A stretch of DNA of 64,000 bases from Desulfovibrio legallii (GCF_900102485.1 NZ_FNBX01000004.1:130083-194082), one strand, 5' to 3'. Numbered from the stretch's first letter, positions 9,006-17,660 are shown. Notes: generated by a model from the sequence alone, not told the origin. Program-made: numbers and translations.

Positions 9006-9903
9006 GGCGCAGCGCCTTGACCAGCAGGGTCACATTGTGGCGGAACATCTCCAGATAGGTGGGCGCGGGGCCGTCCGGGCCGGAGAGGGCGTCGGCATAA
9101 AGCTCGCCGCCGGGCCTGGCTCCGGTCTCTCTGGCGATGTTTTCCACCAGGCGCGGGTCAGTCATGTTTTCCACAAACAGGGCCTTGATGCCCTCCGCCT
9201 TGATCTGCCGGATAAGCGCGCCCACATCCTGGGCCGAGGCCTCGGCCTCTGTGGAAAGGCCCTGCGGCGCGAGCAAGGTCAGGCCATAGGCTTCGCCAAA
9301 GTAGCCAAAGGCGTCGTGGGATGTGATGATCTTGCGCTCCGCCCGGGGGATGCCGCCTAGCGTCTTGCGAACCCAGCCTTCGGTTTCGCCGATTTTACCC
9401 AGGTACGCCCCGGCGTTTTTGCGGTAGGCGGCAGCGTGGGCCGGGTCCGCGGCGGCCAGGCCGTCAGCGATGTTCCGCACATAGATCCGCCCGTTGTCCA
9501 GGCTCTGCCAGGCGTGGGGGTCCGTCACTTTTTTGCCGCCTTCTTCCGCATCGACCATAGTGCGGGTGCGCACGCCCTTGCTGGCGATCACCACCGTGCC
9601 CTTGTAGCCGGAGGTCTGGATCAGTCGGTCCATCCAGCCCTCAAAATGCAGACCGTTGACCACCACCAGATCCGCCTGGGCCACGGCCTTGGCGTCAGCC
9701 GGGCTTGGCTGGTAAACGTGGGTATCCGCGTCGGGGCCCACCAGCGTGGTCACGCGCACCAGGTCGCCGCCCACGTTTTTGACCATATCGCCCAGGATGG
9801 AAAAGCTGACCGCCACCTTGAGCGGCGCGGCAAACGCCCCCTGCGCGCCCAAAAGGCTCAGACCGAGAACCAAGGCAAAAACGCCCGTCCAAAACCGTCG
9901 CAT
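9001..9903 (-). CDS. znuA: Zinc ABC transporter, periplasmic substrate-binding protein
   Basis: 300 residues from the ATG at 9903, chosen because GGAGG lies 5 nt before it; another ATG 12 nt upstream has no such site. A signal peptide ends at GAFA-APLKV. Cluster A-I metal-binding proteins use three His and one acidic ligand: here THVYQPSP, DPHAWQS and TSHDAFGY supply the histidines. The long His-rich loop of many ZnuA proteins is absent. It is the last gene of zur-znuC-znuB-znuA, and the operon context supports zinc over manganese. Confidence 0.88.
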   Translation of the reverse strand: MRRFWTGVFALVLGLSLLGAQGAFAAPLKVAVSFSILGDMVKNVGGDLVRVTTLVGPDADTHVYQPSPADAKAVAQADLVVVNGLHFEGWMDRLIQTSGYKGTVVIASKGVRTRTMVDAEEGGKKVTDPHAWQSLDNGRIYVRNIADGLAAADPAHAAAYRKNAGAYLGKIGETEGWVRKTLGGIPRAERKIITSHDAFGYFGEAYGLTLLAPQGLSTEAEASAQDVGALIRQIKAEGIKALFVENMTDPRLVENIARETGARPGGELYADALSGPDGPAPTYLEMFRHNVTLLVKALRP

Positions 9904-9934
9904 AGCTGCCTCCATCTGCCCGGCAAGGCCGGGG

Positions 9935-10813
9935 TTATTGTCCCTGTGCGCCTGGGGAGCGCCGCAGCAGGAGGATCATCCCCTGGCGCGGCCCCAGCAG
10001 CAGAGAAACGCAATGACAGGCCCCGGCGGTGAGCACAATGGCCGGCCCGGACGGCAGATTCCAGTAGTAGGAGAACAGCAGGCCCAGGTAGCCGGAAAGC
10101 ATGGCGATGCCCGTAGCCACCAAGGCCTGGGACCAGACCTGCCCGGCCCAGAAGCGGGCCGCCGTGGCGGGCAGCACCAGAAGCCCCACGGCCATGAGCG
10201 TGCCCAGGGCGCGGAAGCCGCCCACCAGGTTGAGGGCCACCAAGGCCATAAACAGGGTATGCACCAGAGGGCCGCCGCCCCCCACAGAGCGGAGAAAACC
10301 GGGATCAAAACACTCCACCACCAAAGGACGGTAGAGGATGGACAAACTCAGGAGGCTCACGCTGGCCACGCCCGCCACCAGCAGCAGCGAGGCGTCGTCC
10401 ACGGCCAGGATGGACCCGAACAGCACATGCATCAGGTCCATGCTGTTGCCCCGCAGGGAAACCAGCAGCACACCCAGAGCCAGAGAAATGAGGTACAGGG
10501 CCGCCAGGCTGGCGTCCTCCCGCAAGGGGGTGTAGCGCGAGACCAGGCCCGCCGCCACCACTACGCCCAACCCGGCCAGGAACCCGCCCACGGTCATGGC
10601 TGTAAGCGAAAGGCCGCACAGCAGGAAGCCCGCGGCCACCCCCGGCAGCACGGCGTGGGACAAAGCGTCGCCCATAAGGCTCATGCGCCGCAGCACCAGA
10701 AAGGTGCCCACGGGGCCGCAGCCCAAAGCCAGAGCCAGAATGGCCGCCAGGGCATGCCGCATGAAAGCGAACTCCGCAAAGGGTTCGCAAAAAAGATTCC
10801 AGAGCCAGATCAT
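9935..10813 (-). CDS. znuB: Zinc ABC transporter permease
   Basis: 292 residues with about eight hydrophobic segments, in the ABC-3 family of metal permeases. Early GTFLVLRRMSLMGDALSHAVLPG is the hallmark of this family. It forms the inner-membrane channel for metal delivered by ZnuA. The start overlaps the end of znuC by 4 nt, and znuA follows 31 nt later. Confidence 0.9.
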   Translation of the reverse strand: MIWLWNLFCEPFAEFAFMRHALAAILALALGCGPVGTFLVLRRMSLMGDALSHAVLPGVAAGFLLCGLSLTAMTVGGFLAGLGVVVAAGLVSRYTPLREDASLAALYLISLALGVLLVSLRGNSMDLMHVLFGSILAVDDASLLLVAGVASVSLLSLSILYRPLVVECFDPGFLRSVGGGGPLVHTLFMALVALNLVGGFRALGTLMAVGLLVLPATAARFWAGQVWSQALVATGIAMLSGYLGLLFSYYWNLPSGPAIVLTAGACHCVSLLLGPRQGMILLLRRSPGAQGQ

Positions 10814-11586
10814 GCCGCTCCTCTCCCCGCCGGGCCGGCTTCAGCGTCTTCCACGGATGCCACAGGGCTGTCCCAGCAGGCGGAAAGCTCCCGCGCCCGG
10901 GCCAGATTCTCCGGCGTGAGGACACGCTCCGTGGGGCCGAAGGCAATGGGATCGCGGGCAAAAAGCAGGCATTGCGGAAAGTGGATCCGCACCTGCTCCA
11001 GATCGTGGATCACGGCCACCACGGTCCGCCCTTCCGCATGCCAGCGCCGCACCAGTGCCAGCAGATCGTCAGTAGTACGGGCGTCCAGGGCGGTAAAAGG
11101 CTCATCCAGCAGGATCACCGGGGCATCCTGGAGCAAAAGCCGCGCAAACTGTACCCGCTGAAACTGGCCCACGGATAAGGCGCTGATGGGCCGCGCCCCG
11201 AAGTCCGTTAGATCCAGCGTGGCCAAGGCCGCCTGCGCCTCCCGCCACGCCGCCGCGGCCAGCGCGCCCCAGGCCCCCACGCGCGGCCAGTGCCCCAGGG
11301 AGACCATATCCAGCACGGTGATGGGAAAGGAGCGGTCAATGGCTGCCTGCTGCGGCAGATAAGCAATATCCGCCGCACGCTGGCCGCCGAGGTCGACGCT
11401 GCCCTCCCGTGGGGAGAGCAACCCGGCCAGGGCTTTGAGCAGGGTGGATTTGCCCGCGCCGTTGGGGCCCACCACCGCCGTAAGGCTGCCCGGCGCAAAA
11501 TGGCAGCACAAATGGCGCACGGCCGGATGCCGGTTGTAGGCCAGGGAAAGATCGCAGACGCTGATGGGCCGAGGCTGCCGGCTCAT
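10810..11586 (-). CDS. znuC: Zinc ABC transporter ATP-binding protein
   Basis: 258 residues from the ATG at 11586; an upstream GTG at 11622 is possible, but the ATG overlaps the stop of the preceding small ORF (ATGA), a coupled start. Walker A is GPNGAGKST, the signature is LSVGQFQRVQFAR (SVGQ instead of SGGQ), Walker B is VILLDEPFTALD and the H-loop is VIHDLE. It powers ZnuB. Only one ATPase gene is present, so it should form a homodimer. Confidence 0.9.
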   Translation of the reverse strand: MSRQPRPISVCDLSLAYNRHPAVRHLCCHFAPGSLTAVVGPNGAGKSTLLKALAGLLSPREGSVDLGGQRAADIAYLPQQAAIDRSFPITVLDMVSLGHWPRVGAWGALAAAAWREAQAALATLDLTDFGARPISALSVGQFQRVQFARLLLQDAPVILLDEPFTALDARTTDDLLALVRRWHAEGRTVVAVIHDLEQVRIHFPQCLLFARDPIAFGPTERVLTPENLARARELSACWDSPVASVEDAEAGPAGRGAA

Positions 11587-11735
11587 AAGGCCCACCAGAC
11601 CACGCCCCACAACAGGGCGCACAACGCCAGGGCCAGAGCCAGCCTGCGCCCGGCCGACCAGCCCAGGGGAGAAAAAGGCGAAGAAAAAGGCGCGGCCACG
11701 GCCGCGTCCTCACGATTTTTTGTTGCCGTTTGCAT
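11583..11735 (-). CDS. Small membrane protein between zur and znuC (50 residues)
   Basis: A 50-codon ORF whose start overlaps the last codons of zur and whose TGA overlaps the znuC ATG (ATGA). Residues 1-29 are polar; residues 31-49 (RLALALALCALLWGVVWWAL) form one hydrophobic helix running to the C-terminus, a tail-anchored layout. The overlap at both ends argues that it is translated. No family was recognised; a role in zinc uptake is inferred only from position. Confidence 0.55.
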   Translation of the reverse strand: MQTATKNREDAAVAAPFSSPFSPLGWSAGRRLALALALCALLWGVVWWAL

Positions 11736-12201
11736 CAAACGCATCCTGTGGGGCGGCGTCGGCGCAGGCCGCGCACCGCCCCCTGATTTCTATGCTTCCC
11801 CCGTGCAGAGCAAAGCCCTCTTCGTGCAGGGCCGCATCAATGGCCCCGTACAGATCGGGGTTGCGCACCTCGCGGCTCTGGCGACAGCAGTCGCAGACCA
11901 GCATGAACACGGGCGTGCCGGGGCCCGCGCAGGCGCGCGTACAGGCCACGAAGGCGTTGAGCGTTTCCACCTTGTGCGCAAGGCCGTGCTGTTGCAAAAA
12001 ATCCAGCGCCCGGTACACGCTGGCCGGGGGAATGGGCCTGGCCGCCGTTTGACGCAACGCGTCCATAATGGCGTAAGCCTTGACCGGCTCTCCAGCCTCC
12101 TCCAACACTGTCAGCACCTGTCGCCGCAAGAGCGTCAGGCGCACCCCGCGCACTTCCCGCACCCCGCCGGGGTCGGCCGCGCTTTTTTGCTTTTGCTCCA
12201 T
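11710..12201 (-). CDS. zur: Fur-family zinc uptake regulator (Zur)
   Basis: 163 residues from the ATG at 12201, which has AAGGAG 9 nt upstream; the frame opens further but unsupported. Winged-helix part: LTLLRRQVLTVLEEAG...ASVYRALDFLQQHGLAHKVE. The C-terminal part has two CxxC pairs, CDCC and CAAC, that bind the structural zinc in Fur-type proteins. It heads the znu operon, which points to Zur rather than Fur or PerR. The palindrome at 12274-12301 is its likely operator, making it autoregulated. Confidence 0.85.
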   Translation of the reverse strand: MEQKQKSAADPGGVREVRGVRLTLLRRQVLTVLEEAGEPVKAYAIMDALRQTAARPIPPASVYRALDFLQQHGLAHKVETLNAFVACTRACAGPGTPVFMLVCDCCRQSREVRNPDLYGAIDAALHEEGFALHGGSIEIRGRCAACADAAPQDAFDANGNKKS

Positions 12202-12273
12202 GAACTGACGCTCCTTGCCCTTTACGGCGGCCCAATGGGCCGCCATCCCGACCGCGCACAGCCGCGTGCGCAA

Positions 12274-12307
12274 AAAATGAAATGATATATTGTTTCATTT
12301 TTGTCAA
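12274..12307 (-). promoter_or_regulatory. Zur operator and -35 element of the znu operon
   Basis: Arms AAAATGAAA (12274-12282) and TTTCATTTT (12293-12301) flank TGATATATTG, itself partly symmetric. The half GAAATGATATA resembles the GAAATGTTATA half-site known for enterobacterial Zur boxes. A minus-strand TTGACA (12307-12302) abuts it, so bound repressor would block the promoter. This AT-rich island is unlike the flanking DNA. Confidence 0.7.
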
Positions 12308-12425
12308 GAAAAGATTCCGGAATGCGTACCGCCAAAAGGGTGCGCAGGGCGCGGCGCAATGCGCGTCTGCGCCAAAGACAGAGCCGCGCCGCCCGCGCTC
12401 GCAAAAAGCCGCAGCCGCCCCGGCA

Positions 12426-13418
12426 TCAGGAATCGCGGTAGAGGTCCGCGTCAGCGGGCACGCGTTCCCAGTACACCCGCCCTTTTTTGCGGTACTTGCG
12501 CAACAGCACATAGACGCTGCCGGGACCGCCGTCGTGCGGCTGGGCCGTGCAAAAGGCCAGCACTACTCGCTTGAAGGGCTCCTGCGTCAACCAGATCTGC
12601 AGCTTGCCGCGCAGCACGCCCTGGCCATCGGGCGAGTTGCGGCCGCGCCCCGGCACCACCAGCACCGTGCGCAGGCCTTTGTACCAGCTGCCGCGCAAAA
12701 AGCCCCGCAAGGCTTCAAAGGCCTGTTCCACAGTGAGGCCGTGCAGATCCAGATGGGCCTCCGGGCTCAGGGCTCCGGCCCGCAGCTTATTCAGAATCAG
12801 CGGATCCAGGCCCACCACATAGCCTTCCAGATATTCGTCCGTGAAGGACAAGGCAAACTCCAGTTTGCCGTCCATAAAATCCTGCAGGGTCAGCTCCCCC
12901 TGCTGCGGCGGCGTGCCCGGAGCAGGAGCCGGGGCCACGGCGCGCCCCTTGCCGCTCAGCGGCGTGGCCTCGCGCACGGCCTGCAGAAAAGCGGCGGCTT
13001 CGTCTTCCACCGCTGGCGCCTCCAGCTGCGGCGGGGCCGCTGCCGTCGCACGGGCGGCCCCCGTCATGGCCCGTGCCGCATGCGCCTCCGCAGGGGCGGG
13101 TTTCCGTTCCTTTGCCGCGGCCCCGGCCGTGCGTTGCTTTTTGGCTGCTGCAGCGCTGTCTTCAGGCAGCGCGCGCCGCTCCGCCAGGGTGAAACCGCCG
13201 GGCCCTTTTCCCTGCGCCGTGGGGCGCACCCGGCTCATGGCCCGCAAAAACAGCTCCGCATCCTGCGCGTCCTCCGGCGAGCGGGCCGCCACAGGCCGCC
13301 GGGGCGCGTGCGTCGCTCGTGCGCCGCTAGCGCGACTAGCGTCCTTCCGCTGCGGAAACTTCCCTGCCGCGAGCTGACGGAACGGATTTTCGCCAAAAGG
13401 TTCTTCCTGATCGGACAT
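12426..13418 (-). CDS. Smr-domain protein
   Basis: 330 residues from the ATG at 13418 (GGGGGAG 8 nt upstream). The first 210 residues are low-complexity, rich in Ala, Pro and Lys, with no recognisable domain. The C-terminal third is an Smr domain: DLHGLTVEQAFEALRGFL, then VLVVPGRGRNSPDGQGVL and a final FCTAQPHDGGPGSVYVLLRK. Smr domains are nucleases or nucleic-acid binders found alone or on MutS2. It follows secG after a terminator, so it probably has its own promoter. Confidence 0.8.
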   Translation of the reverse strand: MSDQEEPFGENPFRQLAAGKFPQRKDASRASGARATHAPRRPVAARSPEDAQDAELFLRAMSRVRPTAQGKGPGGFTLAERRALPEDSAAAAKKQRTAGAAAKERKPAPAEAHAARAMTGAARATAAAPPQLEAPAVEDEAAAFLQAVREATPLSGKGRAVAPAPAPGTPPQQGELTLQDFMDGKLEFALSFTDEYLEGYVVGLDPLILNKLRAGALSPEAHLDLHGLTVEQAFEALRGFLRGSWYKGLRTVLVVPGRGRNSPDGQGVLRGKLQIWLTQEPFKRVVLAFCTAQPHDGGPGSVYVLLRKYRKKGRVYWERVPADADLYRDS

Positions 13419-13449
13419 GGCTGTCTCCCCCATGAGGGTTGCGGTCGCC

Positions 13450-13485
13450 AAAAAAACACGGCCGCAGGGCGTGCCCCACGGCCGT
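13450..13485 (-). terminator. Intrinsic terminator after secG
   Basis: On the minus strand ACGGCCG (13485-13479) pairs with CGGCCGT (13464-13458), with an inner GGGC/GCCC pair, followed by a run of T (13456-13450). It closes the rimI-tpiA-secG transcript. Confidence 0.7.
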
Positions 13486-13545
13486 AAGCATACGATTGCG
13501 GACGGGCCGACGCAAGGATCGGCCGCCAGACCGCCCGGCGATGGA

Positions 13546-13953
13546 CTACTTGCCGGCAACCCCGGCGGCAGGCGCGGCCGAAGCGGGCGCTGCGGACTGG
13601 GGCGCGGCACTCTGCCCGGCGGGCGCGGCGGGCGTCGGCGTAGGTGCGGGCACGGCCGGAGCAGCCGGTTTGGCCGGCACGGCGGTATCCTCAATCTTCA
13701 CGTCCAGAATGGTGGATTCCGAACTGGGGCGGGAGCTGGTCACATAGGTATAGCTCAGAGAGGTAATGACAAAAATGACCGCCATGAGCGTGGTGAGTTT
13801 GGCCAGGATGCCGCCCGCGCCGCCGCTGCCGAACACCGAGCTGTTGCCCCCGCCGAAAATGACGCCCATGCCTTCCTTGCCCGCCTGGAGCAGAATGAGA
13901 ATGACCAGCAGGACGCAGACAATAATATGCAGCGTCAGGATAAGAGTCTGCAC
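13546..13953 (-). CDS. secG: Protein-export membrane protein SecG
   Basis: 135 residues from a GTG at 13953, chosen because GGAGG lies 5 nt upstream; a TTG at 13965 would put that site inside the gene. Two membrane helices (about 2-25 and 52-70) flank the family loop LQAGKEGMGVIFGGGNSSVFGSGG. SecG assists SecYE in preprotein translocation. The C-terminal 50 residues are an unusual Ala/Pro-rich tail (PAAPAVPAPTPTPAAP), longer than in most SecG proteins. Confidence 0.92.
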   Translation of the reverse strand: MQTLILTLHIIVCVLLVILILLQAGKEGMGVIFGGGNSSVFGSGGAGGILAKLTTLMAVIFVITSLSYTYVTSSRPSSESTILDVKIEDTAVPAKPAAPAVPAPTPTPAAPAGQSAAPQSAAPASAAPAAGVAGK

Positions 13954-14037
13954 AGATTCCTCCAAAGCGGATTGGCGTGACGGGAAGGCGCGCGGTCAGG
14001 GACCGCGGACCGACGCTCCCGGCCTGCGCCGAAAACG

Positions 14038-14805
14038 TCAGCAAAAGACGATTTGCAAAAAACTTTGCGCCTCCAAAGAGGCACCCCCTACCAGAAGACC
14101 ATTCACGTTGTCAAGACCCAGCAGGGTTGCGGCATTGGCGGGCTTAACGCTGCCGCCGTACAGAACAGGCAGCTGCAGGGCCGCGTCGCCCAAGGCGCGT
14201 TGCAGCAGGGCGCGCGTCACGGCGTGGGCCTCCTGCACTTCCGGCGGGCCCGCCACCTTGCCCGTGCCGATGGCCCATACGGGTTCGTAAGCCACGGCCA
14301 GCCGCCGGGCCAGGGCTTCGCCGCCCAGGGAAGGCGGCAGGGCCGCGCACACCGGCGCAAGCTGCGCCTCCAGCACGGCCTCCAGGCGACCGGCCTCACG
14401 CTCCGACAGGGTTTCGCCCACACAGAGCATGACGTTAAGGCCCTGCTCCAGGGCAAAGGCCGCCTTGCGGGCCACAAAGGCCGGGTCTTCGTGAAAGATA
14501 TGGCGACGCTCCGAATGCCCGGCCAGCACCCAGGAGGCCCCGGCGTCCAGGAGCATGGCCGGGGAAATCTCGCCGGTAAAAGCCCCTTCGGCATCGGGAT
14601 AGACGTTCTGCCCGCCCACGGCCAAACCGGGCGTCTGCCCCGCAGCCTCCGCCACCACGGCCAGCGCCGTGTAGGGAGGAAAAAGCAGCACTTCACGTCC
14701 GGCGGGCAGGCCGCCTTCCAGCCCGCGCGCTAGGTCCACGGCGTAGCTTGCCGCGTCCGCGCGGGTTTTGAACATTTTCCAGTTGGCGGCGATAATGGTT
14801 TTCAT
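14038..14805 (-). CDS. tpiA: Triosephosphate isomerase
   Basis: 255 residues from the ATG at 14805, with GAGAGG upstream. It interconverts dihydroxyacetone phosphate and glyceraldehyde 3-phosphate. Catalytic residues are all visible: Lys in NWKMFK, His in LAGHSERR, Glu in AYEPVWAIGTG; the phosphate loop is VLYGGSVKPAN. The start overlaps the rimI stop (ATGA), so translation is coupled. secG follows 84 nt later. Confidence 0.97.
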   Translation of the reverse strand: MKTIIAANWKMFKTRADAASYAVDLARGLEGGLPAGREVLLFPPYTALAVVAEAAGQTPGLAVGGQNVYPDAEGAFTGEISPAMLLDAGASWVLAGHSERRHIFHEDPAFVARKAAFALEQGLNVMLCVGETLSEREAGRLEAVLEAQLAPVCAALPPSLGGEALARRLAVAYEPVWAIGTGKVAGPPEVQEAHAVTRALLQRALGDAALQLPVLYGGSVKPANAATLLGLDNVNGLLVGGASLEAQSFLQIVFC

Positions 14806-15299
14806 GCGGACCTCTCGAATGGGGACGGCGCGGCGGGGAGCGCCAGGGCGTATACGTGCGCGTCTTCGCCGGTATCCGCATAATAGCCCTTGCGCAGGCC
14901 CACACGCTGAAAGCCGCAGCTTTCGTACAGGGAAACGGCGGGCGCATTGCCGGCGCGCACTTCCAGCAGAATGTTCACGATACCCCCTTTGGCGGCAAGC
15001 CGCAAGGCCGCCTGCAGCAGCCGCCGCCCAAGCCCCTGCCGCCGCCGTTCCGGGCTGACGGCAAGGTTGAGTATTTCCAGCTCGTCCGCCGTGTGGTACA
15101 CGGAAATATAGCCGCACAGCCGCGGCCCCTCCCACAGCCCCAGCGCGGCAAAAGCCCGCTGGGAAAAGGCCGCGCGGCACTGGGCCGCGGACCAGGGCAG
15201 GGCAAAGCACTGGCTCTCCAGGGCGGCCATGGCCGGAGCGTGGGCGGCTTTCAGACAGTTAAGGACAAAAATCGTGCGGCTAAGAGCCCTTGCGGACAT
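14802..15299 (-). CDS. rimI: Ribosomal protein S18-alanine N-acetyltransferase (RimI-like)
   Basis: 165 residues from the ATG at 15299. A GNAT fold: LEILNLAVSPERRRQGLGRRLLQAAL holds the acetyl-CoA loop (RRQGLG), and VNILLEVRAGNAPAVSLYESCGFQ is the typical RimI signature. It would acetylate the N-terminal alanine of ribosomal protein S18. The start is moderately uncertain; an ATG at 15230 is too late to leave the usual N-terminal strand. Its 5' end overlaps the divergent Nudix gene by 26 bp. Confidence 0.8.
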   Translation of the reverse strand: MSARALSRTIFVLNCLKAAHAPAMAALESQCFALPWSAAQCRAAFSQRAFAALGLWEGPRLCGYISVYHTADELEILNLAVSPERRRQGLGRRLLQAALRLAAKGGIVNILLEVRAGNAPAVSLYESCGFQRVGLRKGYYADTGEDAHVYALALPAAPSPFERSA

Positions 15300-15816
15300 A
15301 ACAACCCCATACGCCGTCGCGCCCGCGGACCGCCATCCCCTGCTGGAGGTGGTGGACGCCGGCAACGCTCCGGTCTGCCTGCTGCGCGCGGCCGACGTAC
15401 AGCGCCAGGGCCTGCCCCACCGGGCCGTGGCCCTGCTGCTGCGGGACAAAAACGGCCGCGCCCTGCTGACCCACTGGCCGGAACGGGGCTGGGGCGTTTC
15501 GGCCTACGCGCGGGCGACCGCGGGCCAGGCTTTTGAAGATTGCGCCCGCGCCCTGCTGCTCGAAGCCGGGCTGGACCCTACCGGGCGCGTGCGGCCCCTG
15601 GGCCTGGCCCCGCCCTGCCCGGAAAGCCGCAACGCCTTTGTGGCTTTTTTTGAAGCGCGCCTGCCGCTTTCACTGGCCATGGCCGGGGCCCGCAACGCCG
15701 AACGCCACCTGCTGGCGGACTACGATGAGTTGCGGGGCATGGCCGCACACTTCGGGGAGCTGCTCTCGCCGCTCCTGCGCGTGGCCGTGCAGGCAGGCTA
15801 TGTGCGGCCGCGCTGA
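15274..15816 (+). CDS. Nudix-fold protein with degenerate Nudix box
   Basis: 180 residues from a GTG at 15274, which has AAGGA 8 nt upstream; an ATG at 15229 lies deep inside rimI. The fold resembles IPP-isomerase-type Nudix proteins (HRAVALLLRDKNGRALLTHW...). The Nudix box, which should read Gx5Ex7REUxEExGU, is here GQAFEDCARALLLEAGLDP: the REUxEE glutamates are mostly replaced, so pyrophosphohydrolase activity is doubtful. Diverges from rimI and converges with the inositol monophosphatase. Confidence 0.65.
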   Translation: MRLRALADITTPYAVAPADRHPLLEVVDAGNAPVCLLRAADVQRQGLPHRAVALLLRDKNGRALLTHWPERGWGVSAYARATAGQAFEDCARALLLEAGLDPTGRVRPLGLAPPCPESRNAFVAFFEARLPLSLAMAGARNAERHLLADYDELRGMAAHFGELLSPLLRVAVQAGYVRPR

Positions 15817-15828
15817 ACCGGCCGAGGC

Positions 15829-16620
15829 TCAGTCCACGCTGGTGGGGCGCAGCAGGTCCACGGCCTGAGCGTGCACCAGACCGTTGCTGGCCAGCACCGT
15901 CTGGCCGAAGCGCAAGGGCGCGCCGGTCAGATTGCTTACCCGGCCGCCAGCCTCCTCCACCAGCAGAACCCCGGCGGCAAAATCCCAGGGTTTAAGGCCC
16001 TCTTCATAAAAAAAATCCAGCTTGCCGCAGGCCACGTAGGCCAGGTCCACCGAGGCCGCCCCCATGCGGCGCAGCCCCTGGGTGCAGGGCAGCACGCGCG
16101 CCAGACGGTCCAGCACGCGCTCAAGCCGGCGGGTAAAATCGTATGGAAAGCCCGTGCCCGCCAGGCAGTCGGCAAGGGCCGTCGCCCGGCTCACGGCAAT
16201 GGGGCTTCCGTTGCAGAAGGCCCCCTGCCCGCGGGAGGCGTAAAAGCACTGCTCCAGCATGGGCACGTTGACCACCCCAAGCTCCGCCCTGCCCTCGCGC
16301 CACAAGGCCACAGAGGTGCCCACCTGCGGGATGCGGTGCACAAAATTAGTGGTGCCGTCCACGGGGTCAATAATCCAGCACAGGCCATCGGGCTCCGCGT
16401 CCGGACGGCTGCTCTCCTCGGCCAGGAACCCGGCTTCGGGCAGAAGCGCCCCCAGGCGTTCCTTCAAAAAAGCCTCCACAGCCAGATCCGTCTGGGTGAC
16501 CAGGTCGATGCTGCCCTTGTGGCGCACCTGGCTCGGTTGGGACCAGTGTTCCCGGACAATCTCGCCGCTCTGGCGCACAATTTCCACGCAATCCCGCAGC
16601 AGGGACGCCCCCATGTTCAT
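15829..16620 (-). CDS. Inositol monophosphatase family protein (SuhB-like)
   Basis: 263 residues from the ATG at 16620; a second ATG at 16614 has a better-spaced GGAG. The metal-binding motifs are present: EESSRP, DPVDGTTNF and LKPWDFAAG. Activity is Mg2+-dependent hydrolysis of inositol phosphate or a similar sugar phosphate (fructose 1,6-bisphosphate and PAP are alternative substrates in the family). It follows mreB by 15 nt on the minus strand, so it is probably in the same operon. Confidence 0.85.
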   Translation of the reverse strand: MNMGASLLRDCVEIVRQSGEIVREHWSQPSQVRHKGSIDLVTQTDLAVEAFLKERLGALLPEAGFLAEESSRPDAEPDGLCWIIDPVDGTTNFVHRIPQVGTSVALWREGRAELGVVNVPMLEQCFYASRGQGAFCNGSPIAVSRATALADCLAGTGFPYDFTRRLERVLDRLARVLPCTQGLRRMGAASVDLAYVACGKLDFFYEEGLKPWDFAAGVLLVEEAGGRVSNLTGAPLRFGQTVLASNGLVHAQAVDLLRPTSVD

Positions 16621-16635
16621 GCTCCGCAATCCTTT

Positions 16636-17658
16636 TCAGTTGATGAAGACGGCGTGGTAGGCCTGGCGGTCCAGCATGGCGCGGGCCGTGCCGCGCAGCA
16701 CGGTGGTCAGGGGGTCTTTGTCCACAAAGACCTTGAGCCGCGTCTCCTGGGCGATGTATTGATCCAGCCCCTTAAGCAGCGAGCCGCCCCCGGCCATGAG
16801 CATGCCGTTGCGGTAAATGTCCGCCGCCAGTTCCGGCGGGGTTTTTTCCAGCGCGCGCAGCACCGCGCCCAAAATGGCCTGCACGGGCTCGCGCAGGGCC
16901 TCGCGGATGTGGCCTTCGGTCACCTGCACTACCCTGGGCGCGCCGCAGACCAGATCCTTGCCGGAAACCTCCAGCACGGGCGCATTGGGCTGCGGCAGGG
17001 CGGACCCCAAAATTTTTTTGACGTTTTCAGCGGTATTTTCGCCCACTTCCATGCGAAACACGTCGCGCAGGTAGCGCTGAACGGCCATGTTCATGGCGTC
17101 GCCCGCCACCCGTACGGACTGGGCGTTGGCGATGCCCGCCAGGGTAATGACCGCCACCTCGCTGGTGCCGCCGCCGATGTCCAGCACCAGGTTGCCCAGG
17201 GGTTCGTGCACGGGCAGATCAGCGCCGATGGCGGCGGCCATGGGCTCCTCCACCATGGCCACGTCCGCAGCGCCGGCCAGCAGGGCCGAATCAATGACGG
17301 CGCGCTTCTCCACCTGGGTGATGCCCGTGGGGATGCAGATGACCATGGAAGGCTTGACCAGCCTGAGGCCTGTAATGGCCTTGCGCACAAAATAGGAGAT
17401 CATTTCGCGCGTGACGTCAAAATCGGCGATGACGCCGTCCTTCATGGGGCGCACGGCGCGGATGCGCTGCGGGGTGCGGCCCAGGTAATCCTTGGCGGCC
17501 GCGCCCACAGCCAGCACGACGTTTTTCTGAACGTCGATAGCCACCACCGAAGGCTCATTGATGACAATGCCCTGAGCGCGTGTGTAAAGCAGGGTGTTGG
17601 CCGTGCCCAGGTCCATGGCGATGTCTTTGGAAAGAAAATGGAACAGACGCCGGAACAT
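16636..17658 (-). CDS. mreB: Rod-shape determining protein MreB
   Basis: 340 residues, typical length. Actin-like ATPase that guides lateral wall synthesis. Motifs: DLGTANTLLYTRAQGIVINEPSVVA at the N-terminus (phosphate 1), DIGGGTSEVAVITL (phosphate 2), and AGGGSLLKGLDQYI (adenosine loop). An N-terminal amphipathic stretch (MFRRLFHFL) would bind the membrane. mreC, mreD and rod genes are not adjacent, unlike the common arrangement; the GAF gene precedes it directly. Confidence 0.95.
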   Translation of the reverse strand: MFRRLFHFLSKDIAMDLGTANTLLYTRAQGIVINEPSVVAIDVQKNVVLAVGAAAKDYLGRTPQRIRAVRPMKDGVIADFDVTREMISYFVRKAITGLRLVKPSMVICIPTGITQVEKRAVIDSALLAGAADVAMVEEPMAAAIGADLPVHEPLGNLVLDIGGGTSEVAVITLAGIANAQSVRVAGDAMNMAVQRYLRDVFRMEVGENTAENVKKILGSALPQPNAPVLEVSGKDLVCGAPRVVQVTEGHIREALREPVQAILGAVLRALEKTPPELAADIYRNGMLMAGGGSLLKGLDQYIAQETRLKVFVDKDPLTTVLRGTARAMLDRQAYHAVFIN

Positions 17659-17660
17659 GG

